From: Verrucomicrobiota bacterium
GTDB lineage: Bacteria; Verrucomicrobiota; Verrucomicrobiia; Verrucomicrobiales; DEV007
DNA: 50,477 bases
Assembly (NCBI GenBank): GCA_018970725.1
Contig: JAGWVU010000035.1
Span: 1 to 50,477 of the forward strand
Direction of reading: 5' to 3'
A program made the position numbers and the translations under genes. The notes beneath the pieces are model-generated. The model was not told the origin of the DNA. It ran no database searches and saw nothing but the letters and a program-made list of their open reading frames with translations. Shown here piece after piece: positions 34,457 through 43,349 of the stretch (the stretch's first letter is position 1; every line of letters begins with the position of its first letter).

Positions 34457-35902
34457 TCATCCCTTTTTGATGACGATCAAGGTGATGTCGTCGCTTTGCG
34501 CCTCGCTTCCGGCAAAGCCGCGGACGTCCTCGCAGATTCCCGTCATGATGCTTTCGACAGGTTCGGAGGCGCGGAGTTGCAGGCTTTGGCCGAGGCGTTC
34601 GCCCCCGTATTCCTCCCCGGCCGCGTTGACCGCCTCGGTCAGGCCGTCGGTGTAGAGCAACATCGTGTCGCCCGGTTCCAGAAGGCATTCCCGGTCCGTG
34701 ATGACGCGCTCGAAGACATCGCCGTCGTCGATCCCAACCGCCAGGCCGACCGGGGCCACCGGTTCGACGAGGCCGGTGGCCTTGCGATGGATCAGGGCCG
34801 GCCGGTGCCCGGCGCGGGAGATCAGCAGGTGCCCGGTTTCCGCGTCGAGGACGAGGTAGGTCATGGTGATGAACATGTCCTCTCGGATATCGGGAAAGAT
34901 CTGGCGATTGACCACTGAGAGAACCCGGGCGGGGGAGAGTTCGCCGGCGGCCCGGGTGCGCAGGACGCTGCGGCAGGTGGCCATGATGAGGGAAGCGGGC
35001 ACCCCCTTCCCGGCGACGTCGGCGATGGCGACCCCGAGGTGGCGATCATCCACGGAGACGTAATCGTAATAATCCCCGCTTACGATCATCGCGGGAAAAC
35101 TGGCGGCGGCGATGGTGTAACCCCGGAATTCAGGGGCTTTGGCGGGGAGCAGGATGCGTTGGAACTCGCTGGCGGTGCGCAATTCAGCGTCGAGCCTGCG
35201 CTTTTCGCTTGCCTCGCGGTGCACCATCGCGCTGCCGAGGGCAAAGGAGGATTGTCTGGTGAGGGACTCGAAAACGGAGCGGTCGTTCTGGTTGAAAGGC
35301 CGCCCCGGGCGTTGTCGGGCGGCGGTCAGGAGGCCGATGATTTTTTCCGCATAGACCAGGGGGGCGATGAGCAATTCCACCTGGAAGGCGGAGGCGTCCG
35401 GAGCGCCGCTGAACCGGGGATGCTCCGCGAGGTTGTTGAGCCAGAGGCTGTGGTGGTGGCGGAGGGCTTCGCCGTAGACGGGGTGGGAGACCGGGATGGT
35501 CTGGAGACGGAGGTAATTGAGGCGTTCGGCCTGGCCGGCGGAGCCTGAGAGGAGCGGGGCGGGAACCTCGAACAGGAGGGGGCAGGCGGGCGAGATCATC
35601 ATGGGGACGAGCTCGGCCCGGGCTGGATCGAGGATATGGAGGGCGGCCCCGTCACATTCCAGAACCTGGACCAATCCCTCCACCATGAACCGGTGCATCG
35701 TCGCGGTGGATTGGCTTTTCTGCAGCTGGTTCCCCAGGCCGTCGAGGAAGTCGAACGCGCGGACCTGTTCTTTCTGCACATCTTCCAAGGCGTGGGCCAG
35801 GGAACCGTTGCGGACGGTCTGCCGGAAGAGGAGATAGGCGGAAACGAGCAGTAGGAGACAGAGGAAAGGCAGCATTTCCAGGCGTTGTAGACGTTCCCTC
35901 AA
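34457..35902 (-). CDS. Membrane-anchored GAF-PP2C phosphatase (RsbU/SpoIIE type)
   Basis: The 481-residue product has one N-terminal membrane helix (MLPFLCLLLLVSAYLLF), a GAF domain (about 70-220), and a C-terminal PP2C-like phosphatase domain with metal-binding motifs GDYYDY, IADVAGKGVPASL, YTDGLTEA and SDDITLIVIKKG. In partner-switching systems such enzymes dephosphorylate an STAS protein; an STAS gene lies directly upstream, 33 nt away. The frame opens with TTG at 35902; an ATG at 35875, at the start of the helix, is also plausible. An anti-sigma kinase is not in the window. Confidence 0.9.
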   Translation of the reverse strand: MRERLQRLEMLPFLCLLLLVSAYLLFRQTVRNGSLAHALEDVQKEQVRAFDFLDGLGNQLQKSQSTATMHRFMVEGLVQVLECDGAALHILDPARAELVPMMISPACPLLFEVPAPLLSGSAGQAERLNYLRLQTIPVSHPVYGEALRHHHSLWLNNLAEHPRFSGAPDASAFQVELLIAPLVYAEKIIGLLTAARQRPGRPFNQNDRSVFESLTRQSSFALGSAMVHREASEKRRLDAELRTASEFQRILLPAKAPEFRGYTIAAASFPAMIVSGDYYDYVSVDDRHLGVAIADVAGKGVPASLIMATCRSVLRTRAAGELSPARVLSVVNRQIFPDIREDMFITMTYLVLDAETGHLLISRAGHRPALIHRKATGLVEPVAPVGLAVGIDDGDVFERVITDRECLLEPGDTMLLYTDGLTEAVNAAGEEYGGERLGQSLQLRASEPVESIMTGICEDVRGFAGSEAQSDDITLIVIKKG

Positions 35903-35935
35903 GCGGGTCCACAGGCCGGGGTGCCGGAACCGGAC

Positions 35936-36460
35936 CTACTCGGAAAGGGATTGTCGGAGGATCTCCAGGACATTGCGGAAGCGGGGAATATTATCGCGGT
36001 GGACTTGGCAAAGGGTCTCATGCGCCTCCGTCACGGCGAGACGGCGGGCCTGGGGGTCGGCCGGGGCGGACGGGACCGGTTCCTGGGGTTGTTCCGCGAG
36101 TTGCTGTCTTTCCCGGGCCCAAAGGTTGCCGTTGCAATCGACGTTGAGGATGCGGTCGAGCCCCAGTTCGTGGAAGGATTGCAGGTTGCGTTCCCCCGGG
36201 TTCACGATGTCGAGGCCGCCGCCCTGGACCTTCCGCAGCCGGAGGGCCATGCCGGCGAGCGTTCCCATGAAGGTTGAATCCATCCCGGGGCAGTCGCCGA
36301 GATCGATCACGATTTTGGGCTGGCCCCTGGCGATCATGAGATCGACGAACTGGCGGAGGTCGCGGCTGCAATCGACGGAACCCTTGGAATGAATCCTGAC
36401 CCAGACCACCCCTCCGAGGAGGGCGGCCATCATCGCGGTAGGGGCAAGCGCGGGGTTCAT
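35936..36460 (-). CDS. STAS-domain anti-sigma factor antagonist
   Basis: The 174-residue product starts at ATG 36460. It carries an STAS domain at about residues 15-110: GVVWVRIHSKGSVDCSRDLR, KIVIDLGDCPGMDSTFMGTL with the usual phosphorylatable Ser in DST, and GGLDIVNPG. A ~60-residue C-terminal tail (EQPQEPVPSAPADPQARRLA) is extra. It is the likely substrate of the adjacent PP2C phosphatase, in a partner-switching regulator of sigma factor or envelope function. Confidence 0.85.
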   Translation of the reverse strand: MNPALAPTAMMAALLGGVVWVRIHSKGSVDCSRDLRQFVDLMIARGQPKIVIDLGDCPGMDSTFMGTLAGMALRLRKVQGGGLDIVNPGERNLQSFHELGLDRILNVDCNGNLWARERQQLAEQPQEPVPSAPADPQARRLAVTEAHETLCQVHRDNIPRFRNVLEILRQSLSE

Positions 36461-36556
36461 GGGGCGGAGCGTGGCGTCCGGACGTTTTCGGGTTTCCCGC
36501 CGGGGCGTTGTCCCCGGCGCGGCAGGCCCGGACAACGGAACGGCCCAGACTCCGGA

Positions 36557-37150
36557 TCAGTCCCTCCAGAGATAGGATTTCTCCGCGGCGAGGACGGCAC
36601 CGGCCCGCAGGATAGAGACTTTCCAAGCGACGACATCTCCGCCGTTCTTCGGAGTGGCCTTGGTTTCAGCAGGGCGGTCCGAGCGGAGCCTGAGGAGATA
36701 GACATCGACTTCACGGTCAGTGAGCGCGGAACCATCCGGCCAAGTCCATTCACCGGCGTAATCCCGTCCGGTGACCTGAAACTTGGTGGAGTTTGTTCGT
36801 TCGACGTCGTCAACGGTGATTTCCTGCACATGGACTTCAGCGCCCGTGTGTGCTTGAAGATACTCGAAACGAACAACAATTCCAGAAGATGCGTCTTTGG
36901 CGCGCCAGAGAACGGTGAAATATTTTCCGCGCCGGGCGCGTTGCTCTTCTGCGGTGACCGCGCCGTGGAGGAGGTGGCGTCGTTCAAAGCTGATCATGGC
37001 GTCCGACGTTTGCTGGTTGCGTTCGAACGTCACTGCGGTGCAGAGAACCTTGCGGATCTCGATCTCCTCGGTGGCGAAAGCGGCGGGGGCGGCCAGGGCG
37101 AGGGCTCCTCCCAACGACAGGAGAATCCGGCGAGTTTTTCGGGGTGTCAT
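36557..37150 (-). CDS. Secreted protein, unknown function
   Basis: I do not recognise a family. From ATG 37150 the product has 197 residues: basic N-terminus and signal peptide (RRILLSLGGALALAAPAAFA, then TEE) and a single beta-rich domain (KVLCTAVTFERNQQTSD, YFTVLWRAKDASSG, VVAWKVSILRAGAVLAAEK). It has a regular alternating pattern of a beta-sandwich. It is divergent from serS, and 96 bp upstream of the STAS gene. Confidence 0.6.
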   Translation of the reverse strand: MTPRKTRRILLSLGGALALAAPAAFATEEIEIRKVLCTAVTFERNQQTSDAMISFERRHLLHGAVTAEEQRARRGKYFTVLWRAKDASSGIVVRFEYLQAHTGAEVHVQEITVDDVERTNSTKFQVTGRDYAGEWTWPDGSALTDREVDVYLLRLRSDRPAETKATPKNGGDVVAWKVSILRAGAVLAAEKSYLWRD

Positions 37151-37297
37151 GGCTTGGTCTTCGTGCGGTAACCCATTCTCCAAATGCCAACGCTTGGGGG
37201 TGCTGTCCAGAGAATATGGGGGAAAATGATCCCGGATCCGCCCCTTCCCGCCAAGCTTTGTCTTGCTTTTCACCCACTCTGACTAGTGTCTGGGCTC

Positions 37298-38569
37298 ATG
37301 CTGGACATCCGAATCCTGCGGGAGGAACCCGACCGTGTCAGAGCCAGGCTCGCTTCCCGGGGCGGTGAGGCGCACCTCGCCGTCGATGAGGTTTTGGCTT
37401 GCGACAGCGAACGCCGCGAGGCGGAGACGGAACGCCAGCGGCTCCAGGGGGAACGCAAGTCCGCCTCCAAGCGGATCGGTCAACTCAAGGGCAAGGGCGA
37501 GGACACGTCCGCGATCGAGGACGAAGTCCGTGCCCTCGGGGACCGGATCGATGAAGTGGGGCGCCGGGCGGATGCGGCGGACGCGCGGCAGCGGGAGCTT
37601 CTCCTGCGGATTCCGAACCTGCCGCACGAGGCCTGTCCGCCGGGGCTCGATGAATCCGCCAATCCGGTGGTGCGCGAATGGGGAACCAAGCCCGCTTTCG
37701 CCTTTGCGCCCAAGGATCACCTGACGCTGGCGGAGAAGCTCGGGTTGCTCGATTTCGAGAACGCCACCAAAATTAGCGGGAGCGGGTTCTGCGTCTTCCG
37801 GGGGGCGGGGGCGCGGTTGGAGCGGGCCCTGATCAATTTCCTGCTCGATCTCCACACCGGCAGCCACGGCTATGAAGAGGTCAGCCCGCCCTTCGTCATC
37901 AACCGGGACTGCATGTTCGGCACCGGCCAGCTCCCGAAGTTCGAGGAAGACATGTATGGACTGGAGGAAAACCGCTTTTTCCTCGCGCCCACGGCCGAGG
38001 TCCCGGTCACCAATCTCTGGCGGGAGATGATCCTCAAGGAGGAGGACTTGCCGGTGAAAGCCACCGCCTACACCCCCTGCTTCCGTCGCGAGGCCGGTTC
38101 CGCCGGTCGTGACAACCGGGGGCTCATCCGGATGCACCAGTTCGACAAAGTGGAGCTGGTGCAAATCGTCCGTCCGGAGGATTCCTTCGAGGCGTTGGAA
38201 CGGCTCACCGCCGAGGCGGAGACCGTGTTGCAGCGGCTCGGTCTCCACTACCGCACCATCGAGCTCTGTTCGGGCGACCTCGGGTTTGGTTCGGCGAAGA
38301 CCTACGACATCGAGGTCTGGGCTCCCGGTCATGGCAAATACCTCGAGGTCTCGAGCTGCAGCAACTTCGTCGATTATCAGGCCCGGCGGATGAATCTCCG
38401 TTTCAAGGACAAGGAAGGGAAAAACCGGTTTTGCCACACCCTGAACGGTTCCGGCACCGCCCTGCCCCGGCTTTACGTGGCCCTCCTCGAGACCGGGCAA
38501 CAGGAGGATGGATCGATCCGCCTCCCCGAAGCGCTGCATCCCCATTTCGGCGCGTCCGAGATCCGGTGA
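37298..38569 (+). CDS. serS: Seryl-tRNA synthetase
   Basis: The product has 423 residues. It shows the N-terminal tRNA-binding coiled coil (RREAETERQRLQGERKSASK) and the class II core: motif 2 CFRREAGSAGRDNRGLIRMH and motif 3 LNGSGTALPRLYVALLE, plus LEVSSCSNFVDYQARRMN. I chose the ATG at 37298 because MLDIRILRE is the usual start of the family; a GTG four codons upstream is possible. The stop codon overlaps the GTG start of tilS. Confidence 0.97.
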   Translation: MLDIRILREEPDRVRARLASRGGEAHLAVDEVLACDSERREAETERQRLQGERKSASKRIGQLKGKGEDTSAIEDEVRALGDRIDEVGRRADAADARQRELLLRIPNLPHEACPPGLDESANPVVREWGTKPAFAFAPKDHLTLAEKLGLLDFENATKISGSGFCVFRGAGARLERALINFLLDLHTGSHGYEEVSPPFVINRDCMFGTGQLPKFEEDMYGLEENRFFLAPTAEVPVTNLWREMILKEEDLPVKATAYTPCFRREAGSAGRDNRGLIRMHQFDKVELVQIVRPEDSFEALERLTAEAETVLQRLGLHYRTIELCSGDLGFGSAKTYDIEVWAPGHGKYLEVSSCSNFVDYQARRMNLRFKDKEGKNRFCHTLNGSGTALPRLYVALLETGQQEDGSIRLPEALHPHFGASEIR

Positions 38570-39543
38570 ACCTTCTTCTGCCACCGGATTGTTCCCCGGA
38601 AACCCGGTTCCTGCTCGGGATTTCCGGAGGTCGGGATTCCGTTGCCCTCTTGGAAGCCCTCTGGGCGGCGGGGTATCGTCACCTCATCCTCTGCCACCTG
38701 AATCACCAGCTCCGCGGCAGCGACTCCGACGGGGACGCGGCCTTCGTCGCGGATCTGGCCCGCGCCTACGGGCTGGAGGCGGAGATCGGGTCCGGGGATG
38801 TCCGGGCCCTCGCCGCCCGGGCCCGGATTTCCATCGAGCTGGCGGCGCGACGGGCCCGGCTTTCTTTTTTCAAAGAATGCGCCGCGCGGCATGACATTCC
38901 CCGCGTCTTGCTGGCCCATCACGCCGGGGATCAGGTCGAGACCATCCTGATGCGGCTTTTGCGGGGCACCGGAAGAAAAGGCTTGGGAGGGATGCGCCCG
39001 GTGGCCCGTCTCGGCGGATTGATTCTGATCCGGCCTTTTCTGCAAACCCGGCGGGATCACCTGCCGCTGCCGGCGCGTTTTCGGGAAGACGCTTCCAACG
39101 CCACCGACCTGTTTTTGCGCAACCGCTTGCGCAACCGGGCCATCCCCGTTTTGCGCGAGGCATTCGGCCGGGATTTCACGGAGGCGGTCGGCTCCATGGC
39201 GGAGGTTTTGCGGGAGGAAGAGCGCTTGCTCGAGCAATGGGCCGGGGAATCCCTCCGCTCCCTCGGGGATGGCGGGAACGGACTGGACGCCAAGCGTTTC
39301 CGGGCCCTGCCCGTCGCCTTGCAGCGGAGAGTGTTGCTCGGGTGGATGAGCGGAGCCGGGGTCCCGGGGATCGGTTTCCGTCACGTCGAGGCGGCCCGCC
39401 AGGTCGGACTCGGTTCCGCGTCTCCCGCCAAAGTCAATTTGCCAGGGGACTGGCACTTGCGGCGGCGGGCCGGGAGTCTGCTGCTCGATCCTCCTTCCCC
39501 GGGGCCCTCAGGCCACCTTGGCGATCTGGGCCGTCCGCAGTGA
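38566..39543 (+). CDS. tilS: tRNA(Ile)-lysidine synthase, short form
   Basis: The 325-residue product opens with GTG at 38566, overlapping the serS stop (GTGA). The N-type ATP pyrophosphatase domain is clear: P-loop SGGRDSVALLEAL, CHLNHQLRGSDSDGDAAFV, LLAHHAGDQVETILMRLLRG, GLGGMRPV, RPFLQTRR and EDASNATDLFLRNRLRNRAIP. It converts C34 of one tRNA-Ile to lysidine in the cytoplasm. The C-terminal TilS_C domain found in many homologues (about 430 residues) is not obvious. The 3' end overlaps the convergent gene by 36 bp. Confidence 0.93.
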   Translation: MNLLLPPDCSPETRFLLGISGGRDSVALLEALWAAGYRHLILCHLNHQLRGSDSDGDAAFVADLARAYGLEAEIGSGDVRALAARARISIELAARRARLSFFKECAARHDIPRVLLAHHAGDQVETILMRLLRGTGRKGLGGMRPVARLGGLILIRPFLQTRRDHLPLPARFREDASNATDLFLRNRLRNRAIPVLREAFGRDFTEAVGSMAEVLREEERLLEQWAGESLRSLGDGGNGLDAKRFRALPVALQRRVLLGWMSGAGVPGIGFRHVEAARQVGLGSASPAKVNLPGDWHLRRRAGSLLLDPPSPGPSGHLGDLGRPQ

Positions 39544-40101
39544 AGCACTCCGGTGGCTGACGACCGCTCCCGAATCAATGTCGCTCCCCACCATCGCCTG
39601 AAAGATTTTTCCCGCCCCGGCAAGGAAGGCCGGATACATGAAAAAATCATCGTCGATCACGACCGTGGAAAGGAGATTGCGGCCGAACCGCTGCACCCGG
39701 AGTTCCACGGAGACCGGTTCGGTGCTGGCGAGGCAGGAGCGGCTCATGTAACCGATGACCCCCGCGTCGTTGATCAGATCCATGACCGCGCCGGTCACGG
39801 GGTCGATGGCGATGCCGATGCCCGCCGTGTAGGAAGGATTGAGGAGCCCGCAGAAGAGGGATTGGCGCAGGAAGTCGCGCCGCAGGTCGACCCGGAAGGA
39901 AATTTCGGAATGGAACGAGTTCAACCGGACCGCATCGATCAACTCCACCCCGTAGGCGGAAGTCACCGGGTGATGGGGCCGGGTCCGCATGAAGATCTTG
40001 CACCGGGCGACGGAAAACTCCGCCGCAGGACGGGCGTTCCGGACGGAAGAAACACCGGGGAAGGGGATGAGATTGGAGGGTGGTGAAGGAACGAAGTTCA
40101 T
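39508..40101 (-). CDS. Conserved-looking hypothetical protein
   Basis: The 197-residue product is not recognised. It has no signal peptide or membrane helix. The centre is compact and beta-rich, with a striking acidic/hydrophobic stretch: AGIGIAIDPVTGAVMDLIND, AGVIGYMS, then RNLLSTVVIDDDFFMYPAFL. It may be a small ligand-binding or structural protein. An internal Met (codon 38, FMRTRPHHPVTSAYG) is an alternative start. It is preceded by an unusually AT-rich region and overlaps the 3' end of tilS. Confidence 0.6.
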   Translation of the reverse strand: MNFVPSPPSNLIPFPGVSSVRNARPAAEFSVARCKIFMRTRPHHPVTSAYGVELIDAVRLNSFHSEISFRVDLRRDFLRQSLFCGLLNPSYTAGIGIAIDPVTGAVMDLINDAGVIGYMSRSCLASTEPVSVELRVQRFGRNLLSTVVIDDDFFMYPAFLAGAGKIFQAMVGSDIDSGAVVSHRSASLRTAQIAKVA

Positions 40102-40200
40102 GATGGAGGAGCGGCGTGGGATATAAAATTAACTTTGAATAGAATATCAGCAAATAAAGGTCATCTCTACTAAAATATTTAAAAAGTTTAAGCTATTATG
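40102..40200 (-). promoter_or_regulatory. AT-rich upstream region of the hypothetical gene
   Basis: From about 40120 to 40200 the sequence is mostly A and T in an otherwise GC-rich window. On the minus strand TTGCTG with TAATTT or TTTTAT 16-19 nt further could be a promoter for the gene ending at 39508. A-runs spaced along the region may give curved DNA or a binding site for a nucleoid protein. Confidence 0.4.
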
Positions 40201-40233
40201 AGTCGAGGATCCGATTCTCTTTGTTTTCGGGGG

Positions 40234-40263
40234 TGGACGGGAGGGCCGATTGCGGCATAGCTT
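40234..40263 (+). promoter_or_regulatory. Possible promoter of the propeller gene at 40271
   Basis: TGGACG (40234-40239), an 18-nt spacer and TAGCTT (40258-40263). The -10 box ends 7 nt before the ATG, so the message would be leaderless or nearly so. Confidence 0.35.
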
Positions 40264-40270
40264 GGGAGCC

Positions 40271-41551
40271 ATGAGAAAAATCCTCGATTTGCTGGTGGGT
40301 CTCAGTCTGGGTTGGGTGGCTGCTGGCCAGGCCCAGGAATGGCCGCGATTCCTCGGGGCGGACGGGAGGGCGCGCGCCGAAGCCCCGGAAGTGCCGAGTG
40401 AGTTCGGGGTGAAGGATTACGTCTGGCAACGACAATTGCCCGGTACGGGACATTCCTCTCCGGTGCTTTGGGGGAACCGGCTCTTCGTCGTGGTGGTGAG
40501 CGGAGAGACGGAACGGAAGATCATGTGCTATGATGCCACCAACGGGAACGCGTTGTGGGAGAAGTCCTTCCCGTTCTTGACGTATGCGAAGCACCGGTTC
40601 AACGAGTTCGCTTCCGCGACGCCATGCCTCGATGACCAGCGGTTGTATGTGACGTGGACGAACGGGGCGGAGAACGAAGCCCTGGCCCTGACGCACGATG
40701 GTGCGGTGGTTTGGAAGCGGGTCCTGGGACCGGTGCAAGGGGACCATGGAAGCGGTTCTTCTCCAGTGCTGGTCGATGGGGTCGTGTTTGTCTTCTGGGA
40801 TCATCTGGCCAACCGGAATACCACGTATGCAGGACTTGATCCGGCCACGGGAAAGGATGTTTGGCGTCGTCAGGTCCCGTGGACGGGTGAGGGGGAGTTG
40901 AAGACGACCTACAGCTCCCCGGCGGTCTATCGCGGGAGCAAGGGGAAGAACGAGATCATTGTCTCCAGCATGATCTTCGGGGTGGAGAGCCTCGACCCCC
41001 GGACCGGCGGGATCAACTGGGTCTACAATCCGGGTTTCAAAGAGCGCACCGTGGGCAGTCCGGTGGTGGGGGATGGTGTGATTTTCGCCGCCTGGGGTTC
41101 CGGGAACGGAGCCAAGAATCATGTCGCCCTGATCCCCGGATCGGAAACGCCGGATGGACAGCCCAAGGTGGCTTGGCGCAAGCAACACGAAGATGGAACG
41201 CTGGATAACAAGGGGCTTCCCTATGTTCCCACGCCGGTCTTTCACGACGGTCTCTTCTATATGTGGGGGGACAGTGGCATCCTCCAGGCGCTGGACGGAA
41301 AGACCGGGGCCGTGGTCTTCGGCCCGGAGCGCGTGGGCGGAGAGTTTTATTCCAATCCGGTCGTGGTCGGGAATCGCATTTTCTGCGGAAGCCGGGATTT
41401 GGGGGAAATGATCGTCATCGAGGCCAGCCGTCGATACCATCTGATTGCCCGCAACCCGGTGGGAACCGGCATCAACGCCACGCCTGCCGTGGCCGGGGGC
41501 AAACTTTTCATCCGGACGAACGGCAACCTCATCTGCCTGGGAGCCCGTTGA
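40271..41551 (+). CDS. Secreted PQQ-like beta-propeller protein
   Basis: The 426-residue product starts at ATG 40271 with a signal peptide (KILDLLVGLSLGWVAAGQAQ) followed by EWPRFLGADGRARAE, the same start pattern as the propeller protein at 23801-25099. Blade motifs include YDATNGNALWEKSF, LDPATGKDVWRRQVP, LDPRTGGINWVYNPG and LDGKTGAVVFGPE. It is extracytoplasmic; enzymatic activity is unproven. It is a distant paralogue of the other propeller. It may be read together with the next gene 184 bp downstream. Confidence 0.85.
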   Translation: MRKILDLLVGLSLGWVAAGQAQEWPRFLGADGRARAEAPEVPSEFGVKDYVWQRQLPGTGHSSPVLWGNRLFVVVVSGETERKIMCYDATNGNALWEKSFPFLTYAKHRFNEFASATPCLDDQRLYVTWTNGAENEALALTHDGAVVWKRVLGPVQGDHGSGSSPVLVDGVVFVFWDHLANRNTTYAGLDPATGKDVWRRQVPWTGEGELKTTYSSPAVYRGSKGKNEIIVSSMIFGVESLDPRTGGINWVYNPGFKERTVGSPVVGDGVIFAAWGSGNGAKNHVALIPGSETPDGQPKVAWRKQHEDGTLDNKGLPYVPTPVFHDGLFYMWGDSGILQALDGKTGAVVFGPERVGGEFYSNPVVVGNRIFCGSRDLGEMIVIEASRRYHLIARNPVGTGINATPAVAGGKLFIRTNGNLICLGAR

Positions 41552-41735
41552 TGGGCATTTCGGATTTCAGCCCGCCCACGAGTCATCGGCCGGCCCGGGA
41601 TGGTGGGGTTGCAGTGGACGGAAAAGGCGGATTAGGCGCTCGGCAAGGGAGATCGCGTTCGAGTCATCAAGAACACGCGCGACGGGAAGCCATGGCGGGC
41701 TGTGCCCTGTCACCGACCGTTCTTCCCCGCACTGC

Positions 41736-42542
41736 ATGAACCGCCGCACCTTTGTCTCATCGATCGCCGCTCTCAGCCCGGCGCTCGCCGTCGCTGATGA
41801 ATCCGGGCGCTCCGCCTTCCACGCCGTTGCGTGCCAAGGCAAGTATCCCAAACACCTCCAAGGCTTTTGCACGAATGATCGCGATGCCATCTTCTGGTGC
41901 TTCACCGAGACCTTGGTGAAGACCGATCCGGATGGACGCGTGCTCAAGCAAGTGCCCGTCGCGACGCATCACGGCGATCTTTGCCACAAAGGTGGCCGTG
42001 TGTATGTCGCGGTGAACTTGGGCAAGTTCAATGAGCCTGCGGGCAAGGAAGACTCATGGGTTTATGTCTATGACGCGGACACGCTCGCCGAGGTGGCACG
42101 GCATCCGGTCCCGGAACTCGTGCATGGCGCAGGCGGTATGGCGTATCACGATGGCCGGTTCATCATCATCGGTGGTCTGCCGCCGGGCGTGAAGGAAAAC
42201 TATGTATATGAATACGACGAGAACTTCCGCTTCCAGAAGCGTCACGTCCTCGCCAGCGGCTACACCCTGATGGGGATTCAAACGGTGACGCACGCGGAGG
42301 GCGCATGGTGGTTCGGCTGTTACGGCAGGCCCGCCGTTTTGCTGCGCTCGGATGAGAAGTTTCAGGTCACCGGCAAGTGGGAGTTCAACGCCTCGGTCGG
42401 CATCGCTTCGCTGGATCACGGACGTTTCCTGATCTCGCAAAACACCACCCTCCTGGCGGAAGACGGGAAAACAAAGCTCAACCAAGGGTGTCTCGTGATC
42501 GCTCACGCCGGCGGGGAAGGCTTCCCTGTGATTGGGAAGTGA
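41736..42542 (+). CDS. Tat-type exported propeller-like protein, unknown function
   Basis: The 268-residue product starts at ATG 41736 with a twin-arginine-like leader (NRRTFVSSIAALSPALAVAD). The rest is built of repeated beta-strand segments: FCTNDRDAIFWCFTETLVK, VYVYDADTLAEVARHPVPEL, YEYDENFRFQKRHVLASGYT and GIASLDHGRFLISQNT, which suggests a beta-propeller. No enzyme signature is seen. The frame is open upstream, but that part overlaps the preceding propeller gene. It is convergent with the coiled-coil gene at 42568. Confidence 0.65.
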   Translation: MNRRTFVSSIAALSPALAVADESGRSAFHAVACQGKYPKHLQGFCTNDRDAIFWCFTETLVKTDPDGRVLKQVPVATHHGDLCHKGGRVYVAVNLGKFNEPAGKEDSWVYVYDADTLAEVARHPVPELVHGAGGMAYHDGRFIIIGGLPPGVKENYVYEYDENFRFQKRHVLASGYTLMGIQTVTHAEGAWWFGCYGRPAVLLRSDEKFQVTGKWEFNASVGIASLDHGRFLISQNTTLLAEDGKTKLNQGCLVIAHAGGEGFPVIGK

Positions 42543-42567
42543 GCTCGCTCCTGATGGCTCCGGGTGT

Positions 42568-43263
42568 TCAAAAACCTCCCGGTCTCGAGGAGTTTCCCGG
42601 AAACCGGAGGGCCTTCGGGATCGCCGGCTTTTTGACCGGGGCCACGGGGGCGGAGGGGACCCCGCCCGGGCGAATCCCCGCGATGACCGCTCCGGCCTTC
42701 CGCTGAAGGGTTTCGCGGGCTGTCGCCGCTCCTTCGAGTTGGATGTTGATCTCGAACTCGGCTTTGAGGGCGTCGAGCTTGGTCCGTGTGCCGCTGCAAG
42801 CCGCCCCGAGCGTCTGCACCTCTTTTTCCAAGGCTGCGATTCGTCCCTCGACCTGCTTCACTTTCTCCCCGGCGGTGCCGCGTGCGTCCGGAGAGATCGA
42901 GGTGAGTTTGGCGTTGAGGTCCGCGATCCGTTTGCGCAAGGCCTGCATTTCCTTGGAAAGATCCCCGCCGGTCGCGGAGGCCTTGAGGTCGGATTGGCGG
43001 CGCAGGTTTTCCAGGCCGGTGAAGAGGTTTTCCCATTCCGTGGGAAGATCCGGTTGTTCCTTGGCGATCCAGTCGTTCAGGAGCTTTTCCAAGGCCTCCC
43101 ATTGTCCGGCCACCCTCCGTTCCAGCGCCTCGCACTGCTCGACGATGCTCATTCCACCGGCGGCGACGTCACGGGCATCCTGCGCTGGAAGCGATCCGTG
43201 TGTCCCATGGATGAGCCAGAAGAGCAGCAGAACCAGTGTGCGACGCCTCATACAATGGAACAT
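42568..43263 (-). CDS. Secreted helical protein, SUMF1-less paralogue of the next two genes
   Basis: The 231-residue product (ATG 43263, GGAGG just upstream; ATG 43251 also possible) has a signal peptide RRRTLVLLLFWLIHGTHGSL and a predicted all-helical region. It closely matches the N-terminal ~170 residues of the proteins at 43350 and 44861: WEALEKLLNDWIAKEQPDLP, GLENLRRQSDLKASATGGDL, GTRTKLDALKAEFEINIQLE. It ends after a Pro-rich tail where the SUMF1 domain begins in its paralogues; no remnant of that domain follows. It may be a truncated duplicate or a dedicated helical partner. The family is unknown to me. Confidence 0.7.
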   Translation of the reverse strand: MFHCMRRRTLVLLLFWLIHGTHGSLPAQDARDVAAGGMSIVEQCEALERRVAGQWEALEKLLNDWIAKEQPDLPTEWENLFTGLENLRRQSDLKASATGGDLSKEMQALRKRIADLNAKLTSISPDARGTAGEKVKQVEGRIAALEKEVQTLGAACSGTRTKLDALKAEFEINIQLEGAATARETLQRKAGAVIAGIRPGGVPSAPVAPVKKPAIPKALRFPGNSSRPGGF

Positions 43264-43289
43264 GATCCTCCGCCCGGGCCGGGGACGGT

Positions 43290-43303
43290 GCAACCGGGAA
43301 ATC
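43290..43303 (-). promoter_or_regulatory. Shared 14-bp upstream box, copy 1
   Basis: The plus strand reads GCAACCGGGAAATC; the minus strand reads GATTTCCCGGTTGC. It lies 26 nt before the ATG at 43263. The identical box occurs upstream of both paralogues (44828 and 46386). Confidence 0.6.
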
Positions 43304-43349
43304 GGGGAGCCCGGGAATGATGACGGGAGGAGTCCTTTGGGACGTTGCC

